Shown here: piece by piece, positions 17,410-26,918 of the stretch
Layout: each line of letters opens with the position of its first letter
Position numbering within the stretch: the first letter of the stretch is position 1
Source of the DNA: Butyrivibrio sp. INlla14
GTDB taxonomy: Bacteria > Bacillota > Clostridia > Lachnospirales > Lachnospiraceae
Direction of reading: 5' to 3'
Length of the DNA: 64,000 nucleotides
NCBI RefSeq assembly: GCF_900102515.1
Contig: NZ_FMVS01000005.1
Coordinates: 1-64,000, forward strand
The notes under the pieces: generated by a model
The model's database searches: none
What the model saw: the letters and a program-made list of their open reading frames with translations, nothing else
Told to the model about the DNA's origin: nothing
Made by a program: the position numbers and the translations under genes

Positions 17410-18442
17410 AAAAAACTTCAATTATTGTTTTGTAGAGATCATCCTCATCCACATAGAATTCCTCATACTGGCCATTCTTCTGAGTTTCACCGTCTATCAT
17501 CATAAAATCAGAGGCATCAAAGGAATATCTTGTCATATAAGGAGCAAGATACGAAATCTCGTCTGCTGTAATATCCGTTACCATCTTGTCGCTTATTGCT
17601 GTAAAAAGATCTATGGCAGCGTTACTATTTTCCATGCTCATGGTCCTTGCTGCCTTGATAAATCCGTTCAGGTACTGGCGCTGCCTCTCAAGTCTCCTGT
17701 CGCTGGAACCAAAGAGCTTAACATCTCTGCTCTTTACGTAGTGAAAGGCGCTCTCTCCTTCCAGATGGACCTGGGCTCCTTCTACCAGCTTACTATCCCA
17801 TTTGGTCAGGTCTTCCAGAACAGTCACATCTACGCCGCCAACGATGTCATTTATTGTAGAAATGGCGCTCATGTTGATAGCTGCATATCCATGTATTGGA
17901 AGCTGGTAAAAGAGATTTGAAACAGCCTTGACCTGATATTCACAGGACTCTTCCATTCCGTTTCCAAAGCCATGCTGAACAGCAATCTGCGCGATAGTTG
18001 TAGTCATGTATCTGCCATAATCATCATAGATATCCACATCTGTCATGGTGTTTCTATTAATTCCAATGATCTTTATGCTCTCGTCGTGGGGATTTAATAC
18101 CAGCAGGAAAAGAGCATCCGCCTGGCCACCATCTGTGCCCTCCTGTACCTCTTTTACCACCTCATCGTCCTTGTCTATTCCCATGATCAGGAAAGTAGTA
18201 ATGTCCTCGTTGTAGTCATAGACATTACCGTTGTACCTTACCCAGTCGTTCTCCCAGACAGTGTTGTTCTCTGCAGGGCCGCCCGCCATCTCTTCATCAA
18301 ACATAGGTGAAGTGGTGGCCGACTTGGAATCCAGATTCTGTTTGCCAAATATCCTCATGGCTTCAAAGGTAGTAAGGCCGCCCGCAATTATGGTCATAAG
18401 GACCGCCCATACCACAAGGATTATTCTGCCTGCTTTCCTCAT
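17384..18442 (-). CDS. LytR-CpsA-Psr (LCP) family glycopolymer transferase
   Basis: 352 residues. One N-terminal membrane helix (GRIILVVWAVLMTIIAGGLTTF), then the LCP domain: ADALFLLVLNPHDESIKIIGINRNTMTDV carries the acidic and Arg residues of the active site, followed by DIVGGVDVTVLEDL and LEGESAFHYVKSRDVKLFGSSDRRLERQRQYL. LCP enzymes move lipid-linked glycopolymers onto peptidoglycan outside the membrane. Placement after cpsBCD supports capsule or exopolysaccharide anchoring. Confidence 0.93.
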   Translation of the reverse strand: MRKAGRIILVVWAVLMTIIAGGLTTFEAMRIFGKQNLDSKSATTSPMFDEEMAGGPAENNTVWENDWVRYNGNVYDYNEDITTFLIMGIDKDDEVVKEVQEGTDGGQADALFLLVLNPHDESIKIIGINRNTMTDVDIYDDYGRYMTTTIAQIAVQHGFGNGMEESCEYQVKAVSNLFYQLPIHGYAAINMSAISTINDIVGGVDVTVLEDLTKWDSKLVEGAQVHLEGESAFHYVKSRDVKLFGSSDRRLERQRQYLNGFIKAARTMSMENSNAAIDLFTAISDKMVTDITADEISYLAPYMTRYSFDASDFMMIDGETQKNGQYEEFYVDEDDLYKTIIEVFYEKVDYAD

Positions 18443-18524
18443 AAGCTATATTTCTCCAATCGCAGAATTCTATTCCCCTTAGCTTTTATCTATATTTCCT
18501 CCAGTCTCCATATCTGCAAATATA

Positions 18525-18983
18525 CTAATATTCTTCCTCCGCCTGTTCTCCAGAACTCCCCTCTGCGCTGCTATACATCTCACCTGAATCCCCAAAACTC
18601 AGATCAGGGTACATTTCTTCCAGATTTTCTTCCTCTGTCTCACCTTCAAGATCCTTTATGTCCGCAGGGAACACTCTGGACTGCTTGGTGACATTGCCGC
18701 TATAATCTGCCACAGCATAGTAAACAACCGCTGTCTCAGCTTCTCTGTTTAAAACAACCTTTTCCACAACAATCCTGTTTGTCAGATCTCCATCTCTTGA
18801 ATCATAGGCATTTATTCCAGCAATAAGATCAGACTCTGTGGTCGTGGAATCATACATAAGATTCAAGGCTGAAAACCTGAACTCCGGCTCCTGTCTATCG
18901 CTCCTGCCGTAAGCAATTACGATAAGCGCAATCAGAACTCCGCTTAACATTGTAAAAAAAATCCCCAGAATATTTCCCTTCAC
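18525..18983 (-). CDS. Membrane-anchored Ig-like (DUF5011-type) small protein
   Basis: 152 residues. One N-terminal helix (IFFTMLSGVLIALIVIAYG) anchors a short external domain with AGINAYDSRDGDLTNRIVVE and YAVADYSGNVTKQSRVFP, the pattern of HYR/DUF5011 Ig-like repeats. The last 30 residues are Glu/Ser-rich. It sits between cpsD and the LCP gene, so it may be an accessory envelope protein. Function unknown. Confidence 0.7.
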   Translation of the reverse strand: MKGNILGIFFTMLSGVLIALIVIAYGRSDRQEPEFRFSALNLMYDSTTTESDLIAGINAYDSRDGDLTNRIVVEKVVLNREAETAVVYYAVADYSGNVTKQSRVFPADIKDLEGETEEENLEEMYPDLSFGDSGEMYSSAEGSSGEQAEEEY

Positions 18984-19036
18984 GTTAATCTCCTGTAAGT
19001 CATCTTTTTAGTCGAAACTATAAATTCGATAAATTC

Positions 19037-19864
19037 TTAGTCCTTGCGCATTACCCCTGCCAGATAATTAAGTTCGTCCAGGTCATCATCAGAAGGCTCC
19101 TTTTCAACACTAGCCTTTGGTTTGGACGGTACCTCAATATTATCTTCTCCGTATTTGCCATAGTACTTGCCATAATACTTGCCGTAATATTTGCCATAGT
19201 AGCTTCCATAATGGCCATAATATCCTTTGCCTGTTATATCGACCTTGTTAAGGACAACGCCCAGCATCTTGGCTCCCGCCTTATCAAGCTGATCTTTAAC
19301 CCTCTGGGCAAATCTGTAGCTTATAGCATTTGATTCTATTACCATGACAGTTCCATCGCACTGCTTGGCTACAACAGCAGCATCGATAACACTTCCAAGA
19401 GGAGGTGTATCAATTATGATATAGTCAAAGACCTGTTTCATATTTTCAAGAGCCTTGCCAAAAATCCTGCCTCCTAGTAGCTCACTGGGGTTTGGTGGCA
19501 CAGGGCCGCTGAAAATAACATAAAGATTAGGCGTATCAGTCTCGCAGATAACACTTGATAATCTCTCCCTTCCCACAAGGCAGTGGGTAAGGCCAAGGCG
19601 AACAGAGCCAGTCTTGTATCTTCCAACAAGCACCGACTTACGCATATCAGCATCCACCAGCACAGTCTTTTTACCTGCCTCTGCAAAGGCTCTTGCAAGA
19701 GCCATGGCAACTGTAGTCTTTCCCTCTCCAGGTGTACAGCTTGTGATGGATACCACCTTCACGTTCTGTCCACTAAATTCGATATTACTTCTAAGGGTCT
19801 TATATGCCTCTTTTATCTGATAGTTATTTTCTGATTGGCTAAAATGAAGCTTGGCGTTCTGCAT
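19037..19864 (-). CDS. CpsD/CapB-type tyrosine kinase with Tyr-rich tail
   Basis: 275 residues, cytoplasmic BY-kinase. Walker A SCTPGEGKTT (42-51), Walker A' VLVDADMRKS (68-77), Walker B YIIIDTPP (148-155). Residues 215-238 contain twelve tyrosines in repeated K-Y-Y-G units, encoded by a matching 12-bp tandem pattern; this is the autophosphorylation cluster, unusually regular and dense. It works with CpsC (next upstream) as activator and CpsB as phosphatase. Confidence 0.94.
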   Translation of the reverse strand: MQNAKLHFSQSENNYQIKEAYKTLRSNIEFSGQNVKVVSITSCTPGEGKTTVAMALARAFAEAGKKTVLVDADMRKSVLVGRYKTGSVRLGLTHCLVGRERLSSVICETDTPNLYVIFSGPVPPNPSELLGGRIFGKALENMKQVFDYIIIDTPPLGSVIDAAVVAKQCDGTVMVIESNAISYRFAQRVKDQLDKAGAKMLGVVLNKVDITGKGYYGHYGSYYGKYYGKYYGKYYGKYGEDNIEVPSKPKASVEKEPSDDDLDELNYLAGVMRKD

Positions 19865-19872
19865 TTATCCCC

Positions 19873-20601
19873 CTACTTACTCTTTTTTGGCTTTTTCTTT
19901 TTCTTCTTATCCTGTTCATCCAGCGTCAGCGGTATAAGTGCCAGAGTGCTCATTCCAAGATATCTTTCCACATCATCATTGCTCTTTATTGAGTCATCCA
20001 AAAGATATCCAAGGATTGCAAAAAAGGCTACTACAACAGCTCCCAAAAAGCCTGCAATAACTGTCCATCTCACAACGCTGGGACTTGACTTGGATGTAGG
20101 AACATTAGCTGTTTCCGCTACATTTATAGCATCAATATCCATAACGTTTGTGATATGTTCGCTGGCCACCTCTCTTATGCAGTTGGCTATCTTCATAGCC
20201 ATAAGAGGATCTTCGTCTTTGACAGTGATAGCTACAATTCGCGTATCAGAAGGGGTATCAACCTTCAGAACCTCGTACAGATCCTTGTACTCCATATCAA
20301 CAAGATGAAGCCTCTGGATTACTTCCTCCAAAACTCTTCTGGATTTTATAAGCTCTGCATAGTCCTGTGTCAGCTGTGTAGATATCTGCACATCAGAGTA
20401 CGTTACTGTCTGATTCTCCTCTTTGTTGAGAATATAAATCTTGGTGGTGGATTCATACTCAGGATGAATCACAAACTTGCTAAGGAAAAGCCCCGCCAGT
20501 GCAAAGAAAACTCCAGCACTAATGATCAGAAAGGCTCTTCCCATCAGAACCGCAAATAATTCCCCAAGATTAATTTCTAGCACGTCGTCTTTGTTGTTCA
20601 T
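19873..20601 (-). CDS. CpsC/Wzz chain-length determinant
   Basis: 242 residues. Two membrane helices (LIISAGVFFALAGLFLSKFV near 32-51 and VIAGFLGAVVVAFFAILGYLL near 187-207) flank an external domain. The Wzz Pro-rich region before the second helix is present (VPTSKSSPSVVRW). The short basic cytoplasmic tail ends in KKKKKPKKSK. It should activate the CpsD kinase. Start taken at the ATG, 20601, after GGGGAG. Confidence 0.92.
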   Translation of the reverse strand: MNNKDDVLEINLGELFAVLMGRAFLIISAGVFFALAGLFLSKFVIHPEYESTTKIYILNKEENQTVTYSDVQISTQLTQDYAELIKSRRVLEEVIQRLHLVDMEYKDLYEVLKVDTPSDTRIVAITVKDEDPLMAMKIANCIREVASEHITNVMDIDAINVAETANVPTSKSSPSVVRWTVIAGFLGAVVVAFFAILGYLLDDSIKSNDDVERYLGMSTLALIPLTLDEQDKKKKKKPKKSK

Positions 20602-20617
20602 CAATCTCCCCTGGTAT

Positions 20618-21343
20618 TTACAATACTTCGTTGTTTATAACTGACATTGGGTTATCGTAAAAGATTTTTTGGCTGTAACCATCTCCAAATTTTTTAGCCA
20701 CATAATTTCTGCATTCAAGAATCTCTGGTGCCCTGCTCTTGCAGTCATGGGCATCTGTAGCCACAAAGTCCACCAGCCTGTTCTTTAATAGTTTCCTTGT
20801 AAAATGAGAAATTCCAAATCCGTATTTTCCCATCACACTTGATGCGTTGACCTGTATACAGCATCCCATATCTATTAGGTCCTCTACGTACGAATAATGG
20901 GATACAACATCTGAATATCTCTCAACATGGGCTATTATTGGAATGTAGCCTGCTGTCTGAACCTGATATATTCCGTTATGTATAGCTCTAAATGGGGTTG
21001 TGGGATGAAACTCAACCAAACAATAATCAGAGTCAGCCAGAGTACAGATCTTGCCCTTCTCAAGTTCCCTCTGGGTCTCATCACTATAGTAAATCTCGTT
21101 TCCAGAATATAGATGAATATGAAGTCCTGCCCTATCTGCCAGTTCCTGGAGTTTGCCGCAATAAACCTTGTTGTGCTCAGGACTTACATTATGATGCATT
21201 GGTTTGTGATGAGGAGTAAGAATAATGCGTTCAATACCATTTTTCTCCGCAATTTGCAGCATCTTCAGACTAGTCTCCATATCCGGGGACCCATCGTCTA
21301 CACCTGGCATAATATGACAGTGAATATCTATGGATGATAGCAT
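20618..21343 (-). CDS. CpsB-type PHP-domain tyrosine phosphatase
   Basis: 241 residues. SIDIHCHIMPGVDDGSPDM supplies the first metal-binding His pair and Asp; ILTPHHKP, HVERYSD and VATDAHD give the remaining ligands of the trinuclear PHP site. CpsB/YwqE enzymes dephosphorylate the CpsD kinase tail. First gene of the cpsB-C-D operon; an AAGGAG-like site precedes the ATG. Confidence 0.93.
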   Translation of the reverse strand: MLSSIDIHCHIMPGVDDGSPDMETSLKMLQIAEKNGIERIILTPHHKPMHHNVSPEHNKVYCGKLQELADRAGLHIHLYSGNEIYYSDETQRELEKGKICTLADSDYCLVEFHPTTPFRAIHNGIYQVQTAGYIPIIAHVERYSDVVSHYSYVEDLIDMGCCIQVNASSVMGKYGFGISHFTRKLLKNRLVDFVATDAHDCKSRAPEILECRNYVAKKFGDGYSQKIFYDNPMSVINNEVL

Positions 21344-21391
21344 ATCGCTCCTTGTTGTATATGTGTTTTATTCATTGTAATATCATAATCT

Positions 21392-21447
21392 CTTAACGCA
21401 TTTTCATTATTGCGTTTAAGAAGTTATGGTATTACAAATTAATTATA
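21392..21447 (-). promoter_or_regulatory. Candidate promoter and leader dyad of the cpsB operon
   Basis: TATAAT on the minus strand (21442-21447) lies about 100 bp before the cpsB ATG. Just downstream, CTTAACGCA (21392-21400) and TGCGTTTAAG (21411-21420) form an imperfect dyad that would fall in the transcript leader. No strong -35 was found. Confidence 0.35.
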
Positions 21448-21472
21448 CACCAGTTTTTAGATCAGATGATAT

Positions 21473-21520
21473 AAAAAAGTGCAACTGACAAAGAATCTCT
21501 CTTTGTCAGTTGCACTTATA
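21473..21520 (-). terminator. Terminator of the clpB-DUF4250 operon
   Basis: AAGTGCAACTGACAAAG pairs perfectly with CTTTGTCAGTTGCACTT (17 bp) around a 7-nt loop; on the minus strand the stem is followed by six T. Confidence 0.9.
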
Positions 21521-21586
21521 TTACCTTTTACCCTTATTTTTGTTGGATGCGATCAAAACTTTCCCTATGATTCCGCCTACAGCCAT
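21521..21586 (-). CDS. Possible 21-26 residue hydrophobic, basic-tailed peptide
   Basis: A short frame starting ATG at 21586 (or GTG at 21601) encodes MAVGGIIGKVLIASNKNKGK plus Arg: a hydrophobic Gly/Ile/Val half and a basic tail. It sits 38 bp after DUF4250 and its stop directly abuts the terminator stem. The ribosome binding site (GGGAA-like) is weak. Could be a small membrane peptide or chance. Confidence 0.3.
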   Translation of the reverse strand: MAVGGIIGKVLIASNKNKGKR

Positions 21587-21624
21587 AATAAAATTTCCCA
21601 CAACAGAGAATTAGTATACTCTAA

Positions 21625-21807
21625 TTAGGCGAATTTGTTGAGCTTCGGATCATACTTGTACCCTATATTCTCTAATTTACGTACTATTTCATCAAGCTCG
21701 TCCTTGCTAATATCAAGCCCCTCTGACAAGGCATCAAGCCCCTGATATTCATCTCGAAGCTTCATGTTGATAAAGCTAAGCAGCATTACTGGATCCTGTG
21801 GTATCAT
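21625..21807 (-). CDS. DUF4250 family protein
   Basis: 60 residues, MIPQDPVMLLSFINMKLRDE then DALSEGLDISKDELDEIVRKLENIGYKYDPKLNKF. Matches the small DUF4250 family of Clostridia, of unknown function; the helical C-terminal half looks like a winged-helix core. 30 bp downstream of clpB and cotranscribed with it. Confidence 0.85.
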   Translation of the reverse strand: MIPQDPVMLLSFINMKLRDEYQGLDALSEGLDISKDELDEIVRKLENIGYKYDPKLNKFA

Positions 21808-21837
21808 ATTTTCTCCTTACTATGAAAGTCTTTTAAT

Positions 21838-24432
21838 TCATCCCTTCACGCCTCTGGCTACAAGTTCTCCGTCTCTTACATCAAACTCTATAGTATCATG
21901 TGGATTTATCTCATCCTGAAGGATCAGCTTGGCTGAAAGCGTCTCCACATATTTCTGGATATATCTCTTAAGAGGTCTTGCTCCATAAATTGGATCATAT
22001 GCATTATCAATAACATAGGCCTTGGCCGCAGGAGTAAGAGAAACTGTAATCTCTCTGTCCGCCAGACGCTTGTTAAGATCTGCTATTACAAGATCAACAA
22101 TGCCTCCAATATTCTCCTTGGTAAGAGGCTTAAACATTATGATCTCATCAAGTCTGTTAAGGAACTCAGGCCTAAAGTGAGCACGAAGATCCTCCATGGT
22201 CTCCTTCTGGGCATCCTCACTGATTGTTCCATCCTCTCTGATTCCATCAAGAAGATACTGGGCTCCGATATTGGAAGTCATGATAAGTATCGTATTCTTG
22301 AAGTCTACAGTTCTGCCTTGAGAATCTGTGATTCTACCATCATCCAGAACCTGAAGAAGGATATTGAACACATCAGGATGAGCCTTCTCAACCTCATCAA
22401 ATAAGACTACCGCATAAGGCTTTCTCCTGACTGCCTCAGTTAGCTGGCCGCCCTCATCATAGCCCACATATCCTGGAGGAGCTCCGATAAGTCTGGATAC
22501 GCTATACTTCTCCATATATTCACTCATATCAATCCTGACCATGTTGTTCTCATCGTCGAACAAGGCCTGTGCAAGACTCTTGGCAAGCTCTGTCTTACCA
22601 ACACCGGTAGGGCCCAGGAATAAGAAGGAACCAATTGGCTTAGTAGGATCCTTGATGCCAGCCTTGGATCTCATGATAGCTTCTGAAACCTTTACAACGG
22701 CTTCGTCCTGGCCAATAACCCTCTGATGAAGCTCATCCGAAAGATGAAGGGTCTTATTTCTCTCGCTCTCTGTAAGCTTGCTGACAGGAATGCCAGTCCA
22801 TCTGCTGATAATTCCAGCTATCTCTTCGTCTGATACTCTCTCATGTACAAGAGTTGTATCAGACTCTTTCTCTCTTGCTACTGCCTCAGCCTCTTCCAAC
22901 TGCTTCTTAAGTGCAGGGAGCTTGCCATACTGAAGCTCTCCAGCCTTCTCGTAATCACCATTTCTCTGAGCTATAGCAATCTCAGAATTTATAGTATCTA
23001 TCTGCTCACGCATGGCAGCAAGCTTATCCACTGCCTCTTTTTCATTGGACCACTGAGCCTTTCTGGAATCGAATTCTTCCTTGAGCTCAGCAAGCTCTTT
23101 CTGCAGATTAGATAGTCTTTCCTTACTAAGAGAATCGTCCTCTTTCTTGAGAGCTGCCTCCTCAATCTGCATCTGCATGATCTTACGGTTAAGCTCATCA
23201 AGCTCTGCAGGCATGGAATCCATCTCAGTCTTGATAAGAGCGCAGGCTTCATCCACCAGGTCTATAGCCTTGTCCGGAAGGAATCTGTCTGAAATGTATC
23301 TGTTAGAGAGAACCGCAGCACTTACAAGGGCTGAATCCATGATCTTGACCCCATGGAATACCTCGTATCTCTCCTTGAGTCCACGAAGGATACTGATTGT
23401 GTCCTCAACTGTTGGTTCATCAACCATTACTGGCTGGAAACGTCTCTCAAGGGCCGCATCCTTCTCAATGTACTGTCTGTACTCATTAAGAGTTGTAGCA
23501 CCGATACAGTGCAGTTCACCTCTTGCCAGCATTGGCTTTAACATATTACCGGCATCCATAGCGCCATCAGTCTTGCCAGCGCCTACTATAAGATGAAGCT
23601 CATCAATGAAAAGAATTATCTCGCCATCAGAGCCCTTAACATCCTCAAGAACTGCCTTAAGTCTCTCCTCAAATTCGCCTCTGTACTTGGCACCAGCCAC
23701 CAGTGCTCCCATATCAAGAGAAAAGATTTTCTTGTCCTTAAGAGCTGATGGGACATCGCCACTAGCTATTCTCTGAGCCAGAGCCTCTACAACTGCAGTC
23801 TTACCAACACCAGGCTCGCCAATAAGGACCGGGTTATTCTTGGTCTTACGGGACAAAATCCTGATCACATTTCTGATCTCAGTATCTCTTCCAATTACAG
23901 GATCAAGTTTCTGACGTCTGGCCTTCTCCACAAGCTCTGTACCATACTTGTTAAGAGTATCATAGGTAGCCTCAGGGTTGTCTGTTGTAACATTCCTATT
24001 ACCTCTGACCTCAGACAGTACCTGAAGGAATCTGTTCCTGTCGATACCAAACTGACTCAGTATCTCTCTGACTTCTCTGTTAGGCTTCTTGATAATAGCC
24101 ATAAAAAGATGCTCTACAGATACATATTCATCTCCAAGAGCCTTAGCCTCATCCTCAGCTGATAAAAGAGCCTTGTTAAGGTCAGATCCCACATAAGGGT
24201 TACCACCCTGAACCTTGGTCCTCTTAGCTATTCCCTGCTCTATTCTCCTAATGAAAGACTCTTTGTCCACGCCCATCTTCTCAACGAGCCTTGCTATAAG
24301 ACTATCCTCAATCGTCATAAGCGCATACAAGAGATGTTCCTGTTCTATTTCCTGATTGCCATATTCCATAGCAATCTTCTCACAGCTATTAACAGCCTCT
24401 AGCGACTTCTGTGTGAATTTCTGAATATTCAT
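21838..24432 (-). CDS. clpB: ATP-dependent disaggregase ClpB
   Basis: 864 residues, full length. N-terminal Clp repeat domain ([20 protein letters not shown]), first AAA+ with Walker A GEPGVGKT near 207, a coiled-coil M-domain about 410-525, second AAA+ with GPTGVGKT near 605 and the C-terminal D2 small domain ending [13 protein letters not shown]. Resolves protein aggregates together with DnaK. No CIRCE or CtsR box is visible upstream; instead a 10-bp dyad lies at about 24462-24499. Confidence 0.97.
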   Translation of the reverse strand: MNIQKFTQKSLEAVNSCEKIAMEYGNQEIEQEHLLYALMTIEDSLIARLVEKMGVDKESFIRRIEQGIAKRTKVQGGNPYVGSDLNKALLSAEDEAKALGDEYVSVEHLFMAIIKKPNREVREILSQFGIDRNRFLQVLSEVRGNRNVTTDNPEATYDTLNKYGTELVEKARRQKLDPVIGRDTEIRNVIRILSRKTKNNPVLIGEPGVGKTAVVEALAQRIASGDVPSALKDKKIFSLDMGALVAGAKYRGEFEERLKAVLEDVKGSDGEIILFIDELHLIVGAGKTDGAMDAGNMLKPMLARGELHCIGATTLNEYRQYIEKDAALERRFQPVMVDEPTVEDTISILRGLKERYEVFHGVKIMDSALVSAAVLSNRYISDRFLPDKAIDLVDEACALIKTEMDSMPAELDELNRKIMQMQIEEAALKKEDDSLSKERLSNLQKELAELKEEFDSRKAQWSNEKEAVDKLAAMREQIDTINSEIAIAQRNGDYEKAGELQYGKLPALKKQLEEAEAVAREKESDTTLVHERVSDEEIAGIISRWTGIPVSKLTESERNKTLHLSDELHQRVIGQDEAVVKVSEAIMRSKAGIKDPTKPIGSFLFLGPTGVGKTELAKSLAQALFDDENNMVRIDMSEYMEKYSVSRLIGAPPGYVGYDEGGQLTEAVRRKPYAVVLFDEVEKAHPDVFNILLQVLDDGRITDSQGRTVDFKNTILIMTSNIGAQYLLDGIREDGTISEDAQKETMEDLRAHFRPEFLNRLDEIIMFKPLTKENIGGIVDLVIADLNKRLADREITVSLTPAAKAYVIDNAYDPIYGARPLKRYIQKYVETLSAKLILQDEINPHDTIEFDVRDGELVARGVKG

Positions 24433-24461
24433 AATACCTCCCCTCTAAAAATACATAATAT

Positions 24462-24507
24462 AAAGGATTGTTATTGTTGTTCTATTACAACTATAACAAT
24501 CCTTTTT
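24462..24507. repeat. Inverted repeat upstream of clpB
   Basis: GGATTGTTAT and ATAACAATCC form a perfect 10-bp stem with a loop of about 18 nt. On the plus strand it is followed by seven T, on the minus strand by TTTATATTAT. It could end transcription from the upstream gene at 24558 or act as an operator for clpB; it is not a CIRCE element. Confidence 0.6.
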
Positions 24508-24557
24508 TTGTCTGTCAATCTTTTTTCAAAATTTATCCGCAAATACGCATAGTGCAA

Positions 24558-25166
24558 TCATACCTCTCCCTGCCTCATTGCGCAGTCCAAGGCGTCGCAC
24601 ATACTACATAATCCAGGTTTATGCACAGGCTCTGTCAAAAGAGGTACCACAAACAACACACTTTTCTTTGGTATCAGCACCATGGCTTCATTGTAGGTCA
24701 CAAGCTTCTGCCCAAGAAGTCCCATAAGTCTTGGAACTTCAGACATAGGAAGCTTGTCCTCTCCCGCAAAAATGTAGCGTCCTGCGTACATTCCTGTCAG
24801 TTCATGGAGCTTTTTATCAACCTCTTCATAAGCCCTGGCCAGAAGTTCAAGCCCAATGCAGTCCAGGATATACGCTTTATGGATATTTTCCTCTGTACTA
24901 GAAAGGAAACTATCCTGTAATACATCAAAGGCCTGACCCAGAGTCACCACAACCAAAGCCTGTTTAGCTGCCTTCGTATTCTCTTTTTCCAAGGCTTCAC
25001 CTTTATTATTAAGAAGACAGTAGTGGAACTGGGCATGAACCCTTGGGCTAGCCTTTATGTAGAGCTTTTCTATCTCATTTTTATCTTTTTCTTCAAAATG
25101 GTATCGCCTTGAAAAGTCTGACATGCAGGCCTCATCCAGGGATACCTTAAGTGGAATAAAATTCAT
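24558..25166 (-). CDS. B12-dependent methionine synthase activation-domain-like protein
   Basis: 202 residues. The central part (ALVVVTLGQAFDVLQDSFL, HKAYILDCIGLELLARAYEEVDKKL) and the C-terminal CSMCDALDCAMRQ cysteine cluster resemble small Clostridial proteins related to the reactivation domain of cobalamin-dependent methionine synthase. Those bind SAM and keep the corrinoid active. Identification is from pattern only; no metH lies in the window. It starts at the base directly after the stop of the lipoprotein gene. Confidence 0.55.
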   Translation of the reverse strand: MNFIPLKVSLDEACMSDFSRRYHFEEKDKNEIEKLYIKASPRVHAQFHYCLLNNKGEALEKENTKAAKQALVVVTLGQAFDVLQDSFLSSTEENIHKAYILDCIGLELLARAYEEVDKKLHELTGMYAGRYIFAGEDKLPMSEVPRLMGLLGQKLVTYNEAMVLIPKKSVLFVVPLLTEPVHKPGLCSMCDALDCAMRQGEV

Positions 25167-26918
25167 TTATTTAATGAGTTCCTTATATTCATCCTGATGA
25201 GATTTAATGTACTTTAATACGCGCGCTGCTGTCAAATTTTTAATATTTTTGCCAAGCCATTCCGTAGTAGTATATTTATCGCAAGAATAGTAACTTGAAC
25301 CATATTCGCTATTATTTCCTCTGCTGACTACAGCAATCGTATCTGATCCGTCATCCAGTATCAGGATCGCATCTCTAATATCATCGCCGTTTACTTCACA
25401 GAACAGTACTTCCTTTATTTCATATCCTGCAAGATCTACATTCGCCATCCATGTACCTACAGTATTTCCAGTCTCATTGTTTTCTATTATCTGAATATGT
25501 GGACGTGTACAACCATCATGAACATTCACAGAAGATGAAACAACATATTCAACCATTTCATCTGATCCATCCACAGGGGCAAGGAAGGTCTTATTTCCAT
25601 ATTCTTCCTCCCAAAGCTGACGGTTTGAATAAAAATGGAAGGGATTTGCAGGATCCCCTGTTCCTATAAGTGTCAGGCGAGTTGCAGGTTCGCCATATCT
25701 GCCTTCAATAACAAGCTGTACTATAGGGCCATTCTTAACTCCCTTTAGGATAGTCACATCTAAATTAGTAACATCACTATACTCCAGGAAGCACATATCA
25801 TACTCTTCTACATATACAAGGCCCCGAATTTTTTTCAGATCAAAATTAACAAGTCCGGTTTTTTTCTCTATATCTGCCCTGACATCGTCTCCTTTAAATG
25901 CAGCAAGATCGTATTCTACATACTCTTCGCCAATTGCCTTAAGATAAGCATCTTTGGCCTCTACAGAGTAATCATCTGTATCTATTCCAGCCCCTCCATA
26001 GAGAACACTACCCCAACTCACATCTTCAGGCTGTCTATAAGTTGTAAACGTAAACCCAACATAACCCTCTCGTTCTAGAAATGCTTCATAGTCCTTAAGC
26101 TCACTTTTGGTAAGTTCTTCACCTTCCATCATGCCCTCACGGTCATAGCCAAAAATAGTCTCGTGCAGAACAACATATTCATCTGCTGAAATAGGTGTCT
26201 CATCCTTGTAGTAAGACATTGTTCCATCCGCTTCATCTATAGCATCAAGCCTGAAGGACTCGGTAATCTCTAAATTTCCATTATATTTATCAAAAATATA
26301 CGCAGTTCCGTTGCCAGCAGAGCCATAATGGATAACCCAGTTATCGCCGTTATAGTACTGATTACTGCACTTAATCTCTGTACCTTCGCCCTGAGCAAAG
26401 CATACAACCTTGCCTTCCTTGCAGTCGAAATACATATCCCCATAAACCATGTTATTAAGGATAAATTCAAGTTCCCCATCATTATCCAGATCAAGAGGCT
26501 TTTTCACAGTCATTGCACTGGTAGCATCTGTAAAGTCTTCAAATTCATAATGACTTGCATCAATTGTATGTGTATTGCCGCTTTCATCAGGAAGAGTCTC
26601 TGCCATGATCTCTCCCTGGCAAAACAGCCTGAACAATTCTCCAGGTGTAAGGTCCATTGGATTATTCTTGTATTTAGTCAAAAGATCTTCTTCAGGCTCT
26701 TCTTCCTCAACTATTTCCTCTGCCTCTTCAACAGTAGCTGCTTCTGATGCCTCATCTTTCACTTCCTCTTTTACAGGTTCAGCTACTGACATATCTTCCG
26801 CTGAAGCCTCCGCTTCTGATTCGACTCTAATTGGTTTTTTCCCAAGTTCCTGTAAGTCACATCCTGTTGCCGTAACCATGATAGCGCCAGCTAAAAGAAC
26901 TGCACTGATCCTTTTCAT
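25167..26918 (-). CDS. Large acidic lipoprotein, function unknown
   Basis: 583 residues. MKRISAVLLAGAIMVTATGC is a lipoprotein signal (lipobox TATGC). Residues about 30-85 are an acidic Glu/Ala/Val linker (EEAEEIVEEEEPEED). The rest is a folded domain with a calcium-loop-like LDLDNDGELEFILNN near 142-156, as in VCBS/FG-GAP-type repeats, and a C-terminal GDDIRDAILILDDGSD. No recognised family. Directly abuts the next gene without a gap. Confidence 0.72.
   Translation of the reverse strand: MKRISAVLLAGAIMVTATGCDLQELGKKPIRVESEAEASAEDMSVAEPVKEEVKDEASEAATVEEAEEIVEEEEPEEDLLTKYKNNPMDLTPGELFRLFCQGEIMAETLPDESGNTHTIDASHYEFEDFTDATSAMTVKKPLDLDNDGELEFILNNMVYGDMYFDCKEGKVVCFAQGEGTEIKCSNQYYNGDNWVIHYGSAGNGTAYIFDKYNGNLEITESFRLDAIDEADGTMSYYKDETPISADEYVVLHETIFGYDREGMMEGEELTKSELKDYEAFLEREGYVGFTFTTYRQPEDVSWGSVLYGGAGIDTDDYSVEAKDAYLKAIGEEYVEYDLAAFKGDDVRADIEKKTGLVNFDLKKIRGLVYVEEYDMCFLEYSDVTNLDVTILKGVKNGPIVQLVIEGRYGEPATRLTLIGTGDPANPFHFYSNRQLWEEEYGNKTFLAPVDGSDEMVEYVVSSSVNVHDGCTRPHIQIIENNETGNTVGTWMANVDLAGYEIKEVLFCEVNGDDIRDAILILDDGSDTIAVVSRGNNSEYGSSYYSCDKYTTTEWLGKNIKNLTAARVLKYIKSHQDEYKELIK

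Noticed and set aside
23081..23596. 171-residue plus-strand frame opposite clpB
   Set aside because: Ser/Leu/Arg-rich composition, no ribosome binding site, entirely antisense to a conserved chaperone gene.
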